DNA of 64,000 nt from assembly GCA_015698045.1 (NCBI GenBank), contig BLAL01000165.1, positions 906,001 through 970,000 of the forward strand, in the 5' to 3' direction. Positions 48,621 through 60,012 of the stretch are shown here, piece by piece. Position 1 is the stretch's first letter, and each line of letters begins with the position of its first letter. The notes under the pieces were generated by a model. The model was given only the letters and a program-made list of their open reading frames with translations, ran no database searches and was not told where the DNA came from. Both the position numbers and the translations under genes were made by a program. This DNA comes from Rhizophagus clarus (lineage: Eukaryota > Glomeromycota > Glomeromycetes > Glomerales > Glomeraceae).

Positions 48621-49758
48621 TATTACATAATGGATTGAACTCTCTCTCCTTCTTTTTATTTCGCATTTTGGAAATCTTATTTTGCCATATGGGAAGAACC
48701 TTTAAGTGAAGAGTATTGTGTAAAGAAGCTGCCCTACACATGCAATAATTATTCACACACCAACTTGCAGTCTGCTACTTGTCTTTATTGGGTCCAGCAG
48801 TGCTGTTATAATGTTTTTAACGACTTTGAAGATGAGGTTGAAGACTTCAAGTTGGAAGAGAGAAATTTTTAAGGTGCTTAGTAGAGAAGGTTCACTTTCT
48901 TTTAAAAAGGTGTTGTTCCTGGTGCTGTTTGGTGTTATTTCCTCCTTTACCTGGTTTTTTCCCCTGCTTTAGCAGATGGTTTTCCAGGGTTATGATTTTT
49001 TCTTATTTTTTGATGTATTTTTCTTGTCTTTTTGTTTTGCCTCCTACTTTTTGGAGTTTTTCTGGGGGGTAGGGGGGTATCCCAAAATTGATCGATATAG
49101 GTGGCTTGGTGATTATTTCCTTTTGAGAGAGTTGGGTGTTTGTGTAAGGAGGGTGCAGATCTTGGTGATCAGTTTTTGATCAGGTGAGATTATGTTGAGC
49201 ACGTGTTGGACTATCATAGGTTTTTACTGCAGTTTTTAGTTTTTTCTATTGGGTATGCTGGTCGTTAATCTTGGAGATCTAAATGGTTTGTCCAGATGCA
49301 GCCAAGTTGGCCAGCCTGCTTGTAGGGATTATTAATAGGTAGTAATATTATTCTGGAATATAGTCACTTGGAGAAATTTTTGTTTTTTGACCTTACTGAC
49401 CAGTGCAGGGTAGATATACTTATCTTGGGGGCTGGCGGTGTTAGTCATAGGATATTTGCGAGGTATGGGCTTCGACTTACCTGGTCTTTGAATTGGCTGT
49501 AAGAGAGGTAGTGACTATGATTAGGATTAACTGACTGTGAAGGGTTTCAACTTGATGTCGTACTTTCACATTAGTGTCGACCTTTCCTTGCTTAGTTCAC
49601 CGATTTAAGTAGATTATTCTTTTTTTGCAATTTAGTATTTTAATGTATGTTCAAATTTTTGTTCTTCATGTAAATAATTTACTTAAATTTGCGTCATGTT
49701 AGGTTCCTAACTGACACCCATACATAAAAATAAAAATAAAAATATTACATAATGGATT
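48621..49758 (+). mobile_element. LINE-like 3' fragment with 16-bp target-site duplication
   Basis: Insert 48637-49742 (1106 bp) flanked by TATTACATAATGGATT at 48621-48636 and again at 49743-49758. The duplication is long, there are no inverted repeats, and the insert ends in a short A-rich tail (CATAAAAATAAAAATAAAAA), all typical of target-primed reverse transcription. The base composition is unlike the surroundings: richer in G, with GGGGGGTAGGGGGGT-like runs near 49064. It interrupts a gypsy frame that reads LHNGL on both sides. Only a 67-codon frame is open inside (48976-49179), so it is a 5'-truncated or non-autonomous copy. Confidence 0.8.
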
Positions 49759-50229
49759 AAAAAGAGGAGTGATTAATAGAGATAATAATTGACTACACTT
49801 GGAGATAAATGAAATAGTGAAAGATATTAGTGCAACATGAGTAATATTAAGAATTAATGGAAAAGAAGTAAGAGTAATAATAGATTCAGGAGTAGCAGTA
49901 AGTGTTATATCAAATAATTTAAGAAAGAAATTAAGGATAGATAATGTTAGACTAAGTGGATCAAGTTTTACTATGACAAACAGTACAAAAGTAGCATTTA
50001 TCGGAAAAATCAAAATAATATTAGAAATAAATGATAATATAAAAATGCCTATAATAGTAGAAGTAATGGACAAAAATAGAGAAGAACTTATTCTTAGAAA
50101 TGACATATTAGGTAAAAAGGATAGTGTTATTGATTTTGAAAATAAGGAAGTAAGAATAATAGATAGAACAAGAGAAAGTAGTAAGTATACCAATAGAATA
50201 TACCAGAAGGATATAAAAGCAAGAAAATA
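49743..50229 (+). pseudogene. Gypsy aspartic protease region
   Basis: After the duplicated target site the frame continues ILHNGLKRGVINRDNN; the domain core is VRVIIDSGVAVSVISNNLRK, where DSG is the catalytic motif, followed by LILRNDILGKKDSVIDFENK, the usual 'GxDxL' segment near the C-terminus. Stops at about 49790 and 49838 lie upstream of the active site. The protease would cut the Gag-Pol polyprotein. Confidence 0.72.
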
Positions 50230-50480
50230 ATGAACATGATAATCAAAGTAAGTACAGTGAAGAAGGATATTCAGATTAAGAAGATGAATACGAGAGTGAA
50301 TATGAAGAAGAACAAGAGCAAGAATTGTTTGGTATTATTGAAAAGAAGCAAAATAGAAAGTTTTGGCTTTAAAGGAAAAGAGACGATAAAGAAGCAAAGT
50401 GATGAAAACAAGTTTGAAAAGAAGATGGACATTGGAGAGATGTCTAATGAAAAAAAGAACAAATTAAAAATTTATTAAAG
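50230..50480 (+). pseudogene. Gypsy linker between protease and reverse transcriptase
   Basis: Lys/Asn/Glu-rich low-complexity codons (for example KKNKSKNCLVLLKRSKIE) in a frame shifted from the protease; no domain. It ends where the RT N-terminal segment (EYGNIFEYDGEKLGKV) begins. Confidence 0.5.
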
Positions 50481-51565
50481 GAATATGGAAATATTTTCGA
50501 ATATGATGGAGAAAAATTAGGAAAAGTTAGTTCAGTAAAATATAGGATAAGAACAGAGGGTGATCAAGAACCAATACTTCAGAAAAGATATAAGGAAACT
50601 AAAAAAAAGGGAGAATTTATTAAAAAAGAAATTGAATAATTATTAAAAATGGAAAAGATAAGAAAGTCATGGAGCCTTTGGACATCATCAGTAACACTCG
50701 CAGGGAAAAAGAGTGATAATTACAGATTTTGTATAGATTATAGGAAATTAAACGCAGTAATAAAGAATGATGCATATCCACTACCAAGGATAGATGAACT
50801 ATTAGAAAGATATGAAGGAGCAAGATGGTTTACAAGTTTAGATTTAGCAGCAGGGTATCATTAAATAAAAATAGCAGAAGAAGATAAAGAGAAAACAGCT
50901 TTTATATACTCACAAGGATTATTTGAATATAATGTAATACTATTTGGATTAAAGACAGTACCTGCAATATTTCAAAGATTGATGGATGAGATTTTAAATG
51001 ATTATATAAGAAAGTTCGTAACAGTATATCTAAATGATATAATGATATATTTAAAGAATTTTAAGGAACATATACGATATATTGAAAAAGTATTAGAAAG
51101 GATAGAAAAAGTGAACATGATAATAAAACTGAAGAAATGCAAGTTTGGAAGAAGAAATATTGAATTCCTAGGACATAAAGTAGAAAAAGATGGTTTAAAA
51201 GCAAATGAAAAGAAGATTGAAACAATAAGAGATATTAGTATACCAAGAAATATAACAGAAGTAAGATCATTTCTGGAATTATATTCATATTATAGAAGAT
51301 TCATTAAGAATTTTACCAGAATAGCAAGACCATTGACAGATCTAACGAGTAAAAAGATTGATTTCAAGTGGACAGAGAAACAACAGGAAGCATTTGAAAG
51401 TTTAAAAAAGAGATTAATGGAAAAACCAATATTAGAACATCCAGATTTTGAAAAGGAATTTATCTTAATAACAGATGCTTCAGGAGAAGGATTAGGATTT
51501 ATATTGGCACAAAAGAATAAAGATGATAAAGAAGCAGTAATAGCTTATAGAAGCAAGAGCTTGAG
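50481..51565 (+). pseudogene. Gypsy reverse transcriptase and first part of RNase H
   Basis: RT blocks in order: LLKMEKIRKSWSLWTSSVTL, YRFCIDYRKLNAVIKNDAYP, LPRIDELLERYEGARWFTSL with LDLAAGYH, TAFIYSQGLFEYNVILFGLK, FQRLMDEIL, VYLNDIMIY, KLKKCKFGRRNIEFLGHKV. The catalytic YxDD is YLND, so one of the two metal-binding Asp residues is lost (GAT to AAT). A TAA follows GYH where Gln is usual. The connection region (FSL-like EVRSFLELYSYYRRFIKNF) leads to RNase H, LITDASGEGLGFILAQ with its first Asp. The frame is then cut by Plavaka-like element 2 just after AYRSKSLS and resumes at 61266. Confidence 0.88.
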
Positions 51566-51739
51566 TCATCAGGAAATTTTATAGGGCGAAAAATTGCGTA
51601 AGTTTACGATTTTGTAAGTTTACGAAAGTTTATGGCATAATATTTCGAAAAATTTCGAAATATTACATAAGTTTACAATTTCGTAAGATTTATGTGATAT
51701 TACGGTCAAAATATTACGCAAGTTTTCAATATCGTAAGA

Positions 51740-52228
51740 TTTACGCAATATTACGGTCAAAATATTCTGCAAATTTACGAAACTGTAAACCTGCGTAATA
51801 TTACGGTTGAAATATTTCGAAAATTTACGAGACTGTAAACCTGCGTAATATTACGGTTAAAATATTTCGAAAATTTACGAGACTGTAAACCTGCGTAATA
51901 TTACGGTTGAAATATTTCGAAAATTTACGAGACTGTAAACCTGCGTAATATTACGGTTAAAATATTTCGAAAATTTACGAGACTGTAAACCTGCGTAATA
52001 TTACGGTTAAAATATTTCGAAAATTTACGAGACTGTAAACCTGCGTAATATTACGGTTGAAATATTTCGAAAATTTACGAGACTGTAAACCTGCGTAATA
52101 TTACGGTTGAAATATTTCGAAAATTTACGAGACTGTAAACCTGCGTAATATTACGGTTAAAATATTTCGAAAATTTACGAGACTGTAAACCTGCGTAATA
52201 TTACGGTTAAAATATTTCGAAAATTTAA
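51740..52228. repeat. 50-bp tandem array in the left subterminal region of element 2
   Basis: CTGCGTAATATTACGGTT recurs at 51791, 51841, 51891, 51941, 51991, 52041, 52091, 52141 and 52191, an exact 50-bp period, with diverged units before it (from about 51600). The unit also holds AAATATTTCGAAAATTTACG. Units are almost identical except for a GGTTGA/GGTTAA alternation, so the array was homogenised recently. The palindromic GTAATATTAC and AATATTTCGAAAAT parts make good candidate protein-binding sites. Confidence 0.93.
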
Positions 52229-52623
52229 TATTACTATTCGATCGTTAAAGCTGCGTATGCAGTAGAACGTATACAAGGGGCATGTGATACTATTGAATAA
52301 TCAAAAATAATATAAACACCTTTTCTTTTATATAAACACCTTTTTTTTTAAGTTTGGGAAAACAAATTTATTTTTATTTACGAATTTTTTATTATTTACA
52401 ATTTTTATGTTAAAATTAAAGTAAATTCTAATTTTTATTATAACTTAATAAAAAAATACACATTTGATACTTGTTCGCTACTATTTTATAAAATAGTACC
52501 CAGGCTGTACGGCGTGGACGTCAGTATCAGTCACAGCCCAAAAAAAACGTGAGTCTCCAGCCGATATTTGGTACGGACTGGGCCTAGCTACTCACTTAAT
52601 AAATAATAAAAAAATAAAAATAA
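52229..52623. other. Spacer between array and Myb/SANT-like gene
   Basis: About 400 bases with no gene; a GC-richer patch at 52500-52580 (CACAGCCC, GGACTGGGCC) has no frame. Nothing recognised. Confidence 0.35.
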
Positions 52624-53247
52624 TTATCTTCTACGATACGTAGGTAAGTTTCTCCTTCTCCTACGATCGTCACGCGTGACTAAAATTGATCAAATTTATC
52701 AAATTTAAAACATGAACGTAAATATTAATTATAAATTTTATTATAGTATAATTACCCGGCCTCTCCCAAAATCTCGTTCTAAATTCGCGATAATATCTTT
52801 GGCCGGTACGCGTCCACAGCCGCCGCCCAGGGTTACCATTACGATAAAGGACATAGTTCTAAATATCAAAATCAGTTGAATATTCGATAAATACATTTAA
52901 TTTATATGAATGTAATTTTATTTATTTACTTACATGGTAATCCCTGACGAGGTTCCTCCACTTTTGGCTGCACTGTTGCCCAGAAACCCTCGTTCGAAAT
53001 ATTCTATTTATTCTGATTCAATTAAATGGATTGGTTAATTTGAATTTAAATTCTTTCTTAAAGAAATTATAGATATTAGTCATATGAACCTATTGGCAAC
53101 AGAGTCCCAAAAATCATAGCGGCTTCTACCATTAATATTGTGGTAGGCGCGGTTTCTGTCTCGGCGTATGTCAACAAGTTCGTCCATCATAGCCCAGTTC
53201 CAATGGACGTTATAGTGGGAACGACGTGAACGTGTGTGGCGAGGCAT
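52624..53247 (-). CDS. Small Myb/SANT-like (trihelix-type) DNA-binding protein of element 2
   Basis: Four exons, 53247-53090, 53012-52934, 52858-52756, 52679-52624, all GT..AG and in frame, encode 131 residues. The N-terminus is basic (MPRHTRSRRSHYNVHW). The three-helix domain at about residues 15-80 shows the regular bulky residues: HWNWAMMDELVDIRRDRN, YDFWDSVANRI, VSGQQCSQKWRNLVRDYH, the W..F-W..C..KW..L pattern of trihelix/Myb-SANT-like domains used by several transposon families. The C-terminus ends in Arg-rich DDRRRRRNLPTYRRR. It probably binds element DNA, possibly the neighbouring 50-bp array, which is inference. No equivalent was found in element 1. Confidence 0.72.
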
Positions 53248-53975
53248 TATTAGTTTAGATTTGATTTTTATAATTTGATTTTGGGATGAGTAAAAATTTG
53301 AAAGAAAGTCGTAAAATGTCACTTTAAATAAAATTTGAACAATACCTCTTTGGTTTGATTTTATTTCTCGTTTCAATTAAATTTAATTTATTACACTTTT
53401 CATCATTAAACATATTAATTAAATCATGTACATGTTTAATTGTTTTAAATATAAATATCAATATATCATATTTAAAAATAAAACAATTTATTATTAGCAC
53501 ATTCTATTGAATTTTAAATATTTCGCATACATTTCTTAAAAAAATTAATTTTTTTTAATCAATTTAATTAAAAATAATTAAATATTTTGCGTACATTTCT
53601 TAAAAAAATCATAAAAAAAATCTTGTACATCGTACATACAATTACTAAATATCATCCCCTTGTGATAAATAAAAAATTACGCAACACAAATTCAACACAA
53701 ATTCAACACAAATTTAACAAATTTAACGAAATTTGGCCAAAATTAATAATTTTTTACCAGAATTATCAACACAAATTGAACACAAATTTCAGTCACGATT
53801 TATTTATGTCACACCCGCGTTGTTAATAATTAAATAAATAAATCTGCATTTTATTTATGATATGCAAAACGTGACCATAAATTCTTTTAAGGATATAATT
53901 TTATTAAAATAAATCAAAACTCCTATATCAAGTGACTAAAAAATATATTTATTTACGAAATATTCATTTTGTTTA
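53248..53975. other. Spacer with left arm of an internal inverted repeat
   Basis: AT-rich; 53617-53826 is the left arm of an inverted repeat whose right arm is at 59560-59795 (separate entry). A 79-codon plus-strand frame at 53587-53826 simply reads this arm and is not called. Confidence 0.45.
53617..53826 (+). repeat. Left arm of internal inverted repeat in element 2
   Basis: Sequence with CTAAATATCATCCCC, ATTCAACACAAATTCAACAC, GAAATTTGGCCAAAATTAA, TTTTTTACCAGAATTATCAA and TTATTTATGTCACACCCG matches the reverse complement of 59560-59795 over about 210 bp with scattered differences. The pair brackets the transposase and accessory genes but not the Myb/SANT-like gene. Confidence 0.8.
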
Positions 53976-56920
53976 TCAAATCGGGGGTACTATGTGAACG
54001 ACACCATGTATAGACTCTATAGCTACAAAGTTATATAATTCTATCAATTTTAAGTGAGGACATCCATATAAATATGGGTTCCTTTTAGATTTAAAATCGT
54101 ACCATTGAATTAATGCGAGATTTAGCGGTGGGTCTGTTAATACTTCTGCTAACAATAAGGCCTATAAATAATAAATATTTATTAATACTTTTATAATAAA
54201 TTATTACATAAATTGGAAAAATACCTGTCCATAACAAAGTCCTTTGTCTGATATATAATCATTTGATTCTTCAGAATCCATTGAAATAGCTATGTCGCTA
54301 AACCATACTTTATTATGATACCTGTTTGTGGCACGCATTATGGCACCATTTTCCAGTGTTACCGATCCGTATATGTTTATTCGGGTTTCACCAATAATTG
54401 TGAAACCATCAAGTAAATCTAGATATGAATCCAGACAACTTATAAATCTAGCAAAACCAGTCTGCATTTTATTGTCTACGGAATCTTTTTTTTCATTAAA
54501 AAATGTATTTGCATCTTGTAAAGAGAATTCAAAGAGTCTTGCAGAAAATTTACAAGTGCGAGGTGTTTTTGCCGGATTCACTGAATGTTGAGACATTCTA
54601 ATAGATATTGCTTGACGTTTTATCTATTAATTTAATTTCCATCTTAATATAATAAATATATACAATAAATAAAATTTTCAAATACTTACAGTTCGTAAAA
54701 GCTGAGGTTCGACATCTTTTTATTGCTAATTCGGTAGGGTATTTTAACGAAATATTTGTGAAGACTTTCGTAAGTTTCTGTAGTATAGCCATTTATTGCG
54801 CCATAAGATCGTATTGAGTCAATAATATGATAAACCCATGAATGCAATTTAGGTAACTTCAAATTGGAAGGAGAAACAAATTTAAAAGCCTTGACAAACA
54901 TCCGGGCCCATCTATGTATTGCATCCTAAAATTTAAATGTTAATTTAATTTATTTAATTTAAATTTTCAATTTTACTAAAATTTTAATACATACATTAAA
55001 TTTCTCCAAGTCACTTTCACTAAATTCTTCATATCTACTTAAAATATACATTTCATTCCAATATTCGTACAATTTCGTAAGATCATCATTATTTACAAAA
55101 TTATCTACTTCGTTATTATTTTCATCATATAAATTATCAATAACAAATATCATGACTTTCATCAAACTTCGATATTCACTAGCAGTTAATCTTGCAATTG
55201 ACTGCAGTCCATTGGAAAAAATTTTAATGCCGGGAAAACGTGGAATTGCTGCTAGACGGCGATCTACTTCTTCAACTAATTTATTACCATTAACATGTTG
55301 CGATTTTAAGATATCGCACGTGAAGATAATTTGATAACGAAATAATCCTAAATCTAAATGATGCATTCTGTCAGGAACGGTAGCCAAGTAGATATTTATA
55401 TTCCTTGATAATATAAATATTTATAATTAATATATATATATGTTATTATAATTATTTCTACTTTTGCATACTTACGGTAAATCCCAAAAAAATTATGTAC
55501 AGATTCTATGCAAACAGATCTTTGTGTATCATTTTCAAAATTTTTACGCATTTCATCATGAGTTCTTAGTATTACATCGTTAACCGATAAGTCTATATTT
55601 GCAAGATTTTCCCTTTTAACTAAACAGGAGTGACATGGAAGGTTTGAATTGGAGGATTTATAAACTAAACAAAAACTTGCAGCCTCCGGCCAATCTGCAA
55701 TAATAGTTGAAACTCTAGGATAAAACCAGGTATTTTCATTATTTATAAAAAGGTCTATACCATCTTTTAATAAAATAATTGGTTCTAGTAAATGACGTAA
55801 AGATTTATGAAAGGTATCACGAACCAGATCTTTATTTGCAGCTTCTAAAATTGGTAAATATCCCAAAAGTTGCTTTGCATCCTGTTTATTACGACGCCAT
55901 ATTGGGATATTACCTAATGTAATATATATTGGATGCAATTGACTTTTTCCTAATGTATCTGTAGTTGTTGCATCTGAATATAAAATAATTGATAATAATT
56001 TGGAACCAGTAGGTAAGGATTCTTGCGTAGTTTTCCACCATTTTCCAGTGTTTTGTTCACTGTAAATACTTTCTCTATTATACTATAAAATAATATAAAT
56101 AAATTAAAATAAATATTATTTAGATTATTGAATTAACTAATATTTACTATTTACCTCATAGTTTTCGTAAGATAGCGCAAAATTTTGTGTTATGTCAGGA
56201 ACAGTTAAGATATTTTTGATGCACTGTATTAAGTTTTGATAATAAAGAAAATAATCTTTATCCTCATGTTTTGTTATAAGAACTTTACTAAATTCTAAAT
56301 TAGAAAACTTCATATTATTCATAAATGCTCGTCCCTGTTCGATATTTTTTGGTAATGGTGATTCTGTAAGATTTGAATGTTTATTAAAAAAACGTATTAT
56401 TTCATTACCACCTTTATTGTTTATTTTATATTTCGTTACTAATAACATTAGATCTTTATAAGCATCATTAGGAAATTCTGTGCAAGTTTTGGTATTGAGA
56501 TTTTTGGGTTCTTCAAAAATTTCAGGCTCTTCAGATGAATCTAATATATTTTCAAAGTTACTATCTTCAAGGCTCATCTCTGATATTGCACTTCCAATAC
56601 TGTCAAATGACATATTTTGTACATCATTATCATCATCCACCTAAAATTATAAACCAAATGAGTTAGTATAATTTGAGCTTTTTCTTGAGAGCTTTAAAAA
56701 GAATAATCTGAAATAACATAATTACCTCAACTTTATCATTTTCATATTCACTACTTAGATTACTTCTTGTATCCATTTCACTGCTATATTTTTCACTATC
56801 ATTATTATCATCATCTTCTTCTACTTCTACTTCTACATTTTTTAAGCATTTTTGGGCGTGTTGAGTATATGCAAAGCGTTGACTGAATATTCGCATACAA
56901 AGGGGGCATTTGAAACTCAT
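53976..56920 (-). CDS. Plavaka-like transposase, element 2 (one or two small frame problems)
   Basis: Exons: 56920-56726 (MSFKCPLCMRIFSQ.., zinc finger with C-x2-C and H-x4-C), 56640-56155, 56082-55476 (TGKWWKTTQESLPTG, HPIYITLGNIPIWRRNKQD, SSNSNLPCHSCLVKRENLAN), about 55405-54995 (ATVPDRMHHLDLGLFRYQII, LMKVMIFVIDNLYDE), 54925 to about 54692 (KLPKLHSWVYHIIDSIRSYG, TETYESLHKYFVKIPYRISN), 54623-54225, 54161-53976 (ends VAIESIHGVVHIVPPI). Order and motifs match the element 1 transposase along its whole length. Two defects are visible: the acceptor of the fourth exon does not keep frame, and a five-A run after SNK (54720-54730) is one base short of the frame needed by DVEPQLLRT. The latter could be a sequencing error. 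It would bind the element ends and excise the element. Confidence 0.78.
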
Positions 56921-58069
56921 GTTGCTAAATTAACGCGTCAAATTTGATGAAAAGTATCAATTCACTATTCAATTTATATGAGATTTTGTGTGCTAATAAA
57001 ATTATATTTCATTGTAAAAATTTATGAATTAATTGAATGGATTACAATTGATTGAGTTATTTGAATAGATACGACTACGCAAATTTACGCATTAATGAAT
57101 GGAACTGGCTGTAAGAATCTGGTGGCTAATATCGCGGAATCATTCGCAAATTTACGCATTATAGCAAAATTTAAAATATGCGAAACACTCAGCAATTTTG
57201 CTGCCAGGAACTTGCCGAGTTCGTGGGCTGGCAAATCTAAAAATAAATGTAACAAGTCTATGATGTAACATATAAATATTGTTTATTATTTTGTTTACTA
57301 TTTCAACTTGCCGGCAACCTGTCAACCCGCGAACCTGACAGCAAAAGTGCTGAATGTTTCGCATATTTTGAATTTGCTGTAACGGGCTGTAAGAATCCGG
57401 ATGGCTAATACGGCTTATTCAATCGGCTAATCATCTGATAATCAGCCGCAAATTTATTGGCTTAACACATTTTACAATAATGGACGGATGATCAGCCACA
57501 AATTTATGCGATAATCAGTTATAAGCGTTCAAGATCACTATCAATCTGATTAGCCAAATGAGTTCACTGGCTGCAACTTTTTTTTTGCCATGCATACAAA
57601 GCCCCAACATGTGTAACATCTTATTTTTTTATAAATGGGTGTTGATTAATACTTCGATTGTACTATATGCTTTTACGAGAGTTTTTTTAAAAATTCTCTC
57701 ATGAAAGTGTTACAATTTTTTTTTCGTAATATCACGATGCAAAATTTTTGCATTAGTTCATTCATTTTTCGTAATATTTCGCATTAGTTTATCCATTTTT
57801 CGCAATATTTCGCAAGTTTTTTTTCTTTTTTAGTATAGAATGGCGGAAATGACGTTATGACAGCTTGCCTCCTTTTTCTGAACATCTGGTTCATGTATTT
57901 CCCCTTTTTCGTATTTTTAGTTCCTCATTTTCAAATTTCTGGTTCATGTCTTTCCCCTTTTTCTCATATTTTTCTCCTTTCGTATTTCTAGTTCCTCTTC
58001 AAATTTCTAGTAATATCTTTTTCTCCTTTTCGAGTTTAGTTCATATCTCCTCCCTCACATATTATCCCG
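56921..58069. promoter_or_regulatory. Divergent promoter region of element 2 with a small hairpin insertion
   Basis: Separates the divergent transposase and accessory genes. CGCAAATTTACGCATTA occurs at about 57080 and 57146, echoing the TTACG motif of both element ends. A short inverted-repeat insertion lies at 57171-57372. A pyrimidine-rich tract with repeated TTCATGTnTTTCCCCTTTTTC (about 57890-58020) lies just upstream of the accessory ATG. Confidence 0.45.
57171..57372. mobile_element. MITE-like hairpin element, about 200 bp
   Basis: The left arm has AAAATATGCGAAACACTCAG then CAATTTTGCTGCCAGG; the reverse complement of the right arm has AAAATATGCGAAACATTCAG then CACTTTTGCTGTCAGG: about 40 bp of inverted identity with few mismatches. 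A similar segment, GGCTGTAAGAATCnGG then TGGCTAATA, lies on both sides (57108 and 57382), perhaps a duplication of the host segment. No coding capacity. Confidence 0.6.
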
Positions 58070-59469
58070 ATGGCTACAAAACGTGGTGAAAAACGAAATA
58101 TTGATGATAATGAAAGAATCTCAAGACGTAATACTGAGAAGAGTAGTGAAGCCGAGAAACGAATAAGATTATCAGACGATAACGTTGAAGGTATATATGA
58201 CATGATATGTATCATATTTTTTATAAGAAATTATATAATATATAGTAAATTATATTTTATTGTTAAAGTTAATAAAAAATCAATAGAGAAACTATTAAGA
58301 ACCAATTCGCAGATAATTTCTAAGCTTGAAGTTCTTATCACCGGACAAAAAAATCTCGAAACCCGTCTCTCGGGCATAGAAAAAAAGCTCAACGATGATA
58401 ACAAAAATAATAATACAATAGATCCGGAGTATATAAAGGTAATAAAGATGAATATTATTTAATGTAAACCTGAAATGCTAACCTCGTTTGATTAGGAGTT
58501 CGTTAAGAAGGTGTCGAAAATTTTATTTGAAAATTTTATTTATCCTTCGCAAGACGAGTACAGACTCGCTACCGAAAAATATTTAAAAGACGAAAACCCG
58601 GAATTTATACGCCAGTTCAAAAAAAATCAATGGATTATTTTTTTCGAAAAAAAAATTGCCCCGACTGTAAGTTAAAGCAATTATGAATTTTATTAAATTT
58701 CATACTAATATTTTTTTTTAATAGTTAGTACAACAACATAGAAGCATACGAGGGACGTTCACGTCTAGAGTCAAAGATGTTATGTATTCTGTTTTTGAAG
58801 CGACTGGGCATAAATTACCGTCTATTAACACTCAGGTTAGTCCGTCAAAGATTCAGGAATGGAAGAGTAAGCCGGAGGTGAAAAGATGTTACAACAACCT
58901 ATTTAAAAAGGTTAAAGATGGGCAACCTACGACATATATGTCGCTGATAATCGATAAGTTGCGAAAAGAAAATAAAAATCCCTCAAAAACCCAAATAGCT
59001 TATGCGATTAGCATATGTGAAACGTACTTAAATCCTAATAATCAAAACATTCAAATGAGCGAAAGTATAATGAAGTCGAAGATAATCAACAACTTAGTAA
59101 GTTTTTAATTTACAATTTGCAAAATGTGAATTATTTGAATTACAGTTTATTTATTTATTTATTTATTTTTAGCAAAAGTTGGAAAATAGGGATAAATTTA
59201 CACATTCGGACGACGATTCTCATGATGGTAATGATGTAGATAATGGTGGTGATGGAGCAGCTGACGATGGAGCAGGTGCGGCTGACGATGGTGCGACTAA
59301 CGATGGTAGGCCTAACGATAGTGCGGCTAACGATAGTGCGGCCAACAATGGTGCGGCTAACGATAGCATAGCTGACGATGATATACTTTCTAGTGACTCT
59401 TATAACACGGAGGAGGAAGGTCGGTATGTAAATAGTTTATTAGAGAATTATGGGTTGCATAGGAAATAA
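58070..59469 (+). CDS. Accessory protein of Plavaka-like element 2: coiled coil, unknown core, acidic repeat tail
   Basis: Five exons, 58070-58190, 58269-58438, 58496-58666, 58725-59096, 59173-59469, all GT..AG and in frame, encode 376 residues. The N-terminus is basic (MATKRGEKRNIDDNERISRR). Residues about 42-90 form a heptad-rich coiled coil (IEKLLRTNSQIISKLEVLIT, LETRLSGIEKKLNDD). The core at about 98-275 is Lys-rich with FVKKVSKILFENFIYPSQDE, FTSRVKDVMYSVFEATGHKL, EWKSKPEVKRCYNNLFKK, QIAYAISICETYLNPNN. The tail at about 285-350 is a low-complexity repeat of GAADDGA / NDSAAN, strongly acidic. The homolog in element 1 has the same order (coiled coil, core, acidic end) and the same divergent position, so the gene is a conserved part of this transposon type. 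I do not recognise a named domain. Oligomeric DNA binding in the manner of CACTA TnpA is possible but unproven. Confidence 0.8.
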
Positions 59470-59559
59470 ATATTATTTTTTATATATATCACACGTAATA
59501 GCATTTTTTTTACCATAATAATATAGTTTTAATAAATAAAATGGTTATTAATTCTTAAC

Positions 59560-59795
59560 AATACGGGTGTGACATAAATAAATCGTAGCTGAAATTTGTG
59601 TTCAATTTGTGTTCAATTTGTGTTGATAATTCTGGTAAAAAATTTGTTAATTTTGGCCAAATTTCGTTAAATTTGTTGAATTTGTGTTGAATTTGTGTTG
59701 ATAATTTTTAATTTATCACGAGGGGATGATATTTAGTAATTGTGCATATACAATTTCTGTAACGATGTACATGATTTTTTAAAATGCGGATTTCC
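59560..59795 (-). repeat. Right arm of internal inverted repeat in element 2
   Basis: Begins AACAATACGGGTGTGACATA and ends near GTAACGATGTACATGA; its reverse complement matches 53617-53826. It contains repeated GAATTTGTGTTGA / CAATTTGTGTTCA units. Confidence 0.8.
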
Positions 59796-60012
59796 GTAAT
59801 TTTACGATATCGTATTTTCTGGCCAATCAAAATTAGGTTGATCCTTGCATGTGATTTAATCATTTAATCATGCACGCGTTTTTTGTCTTATTTATTTTTG
59901 TCTCTTATTTCTTTATTCTTTTGTTCAATATTTTTAATTTTTTTGTCTCTTCTTTCTATTATTTCTTTAATTATATACAATATATTTACATATATTTCAT
60001 AATTTATTGCTT

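Noticed and set aside
49040..49090. G-rich run as a G-quadruplex regulatory element
   Set aside because: Lies inside the LINE-like fragment, and I see no sign of conservation or of a nearby gene it would regulate.
51740..52228. CRISPR-like array of regular 50-bp units
   Set aside because: Whole units repeat head to tail with no unique spacers, and the host is eukaryotic; it is a subterminal tandem array of a transposon.
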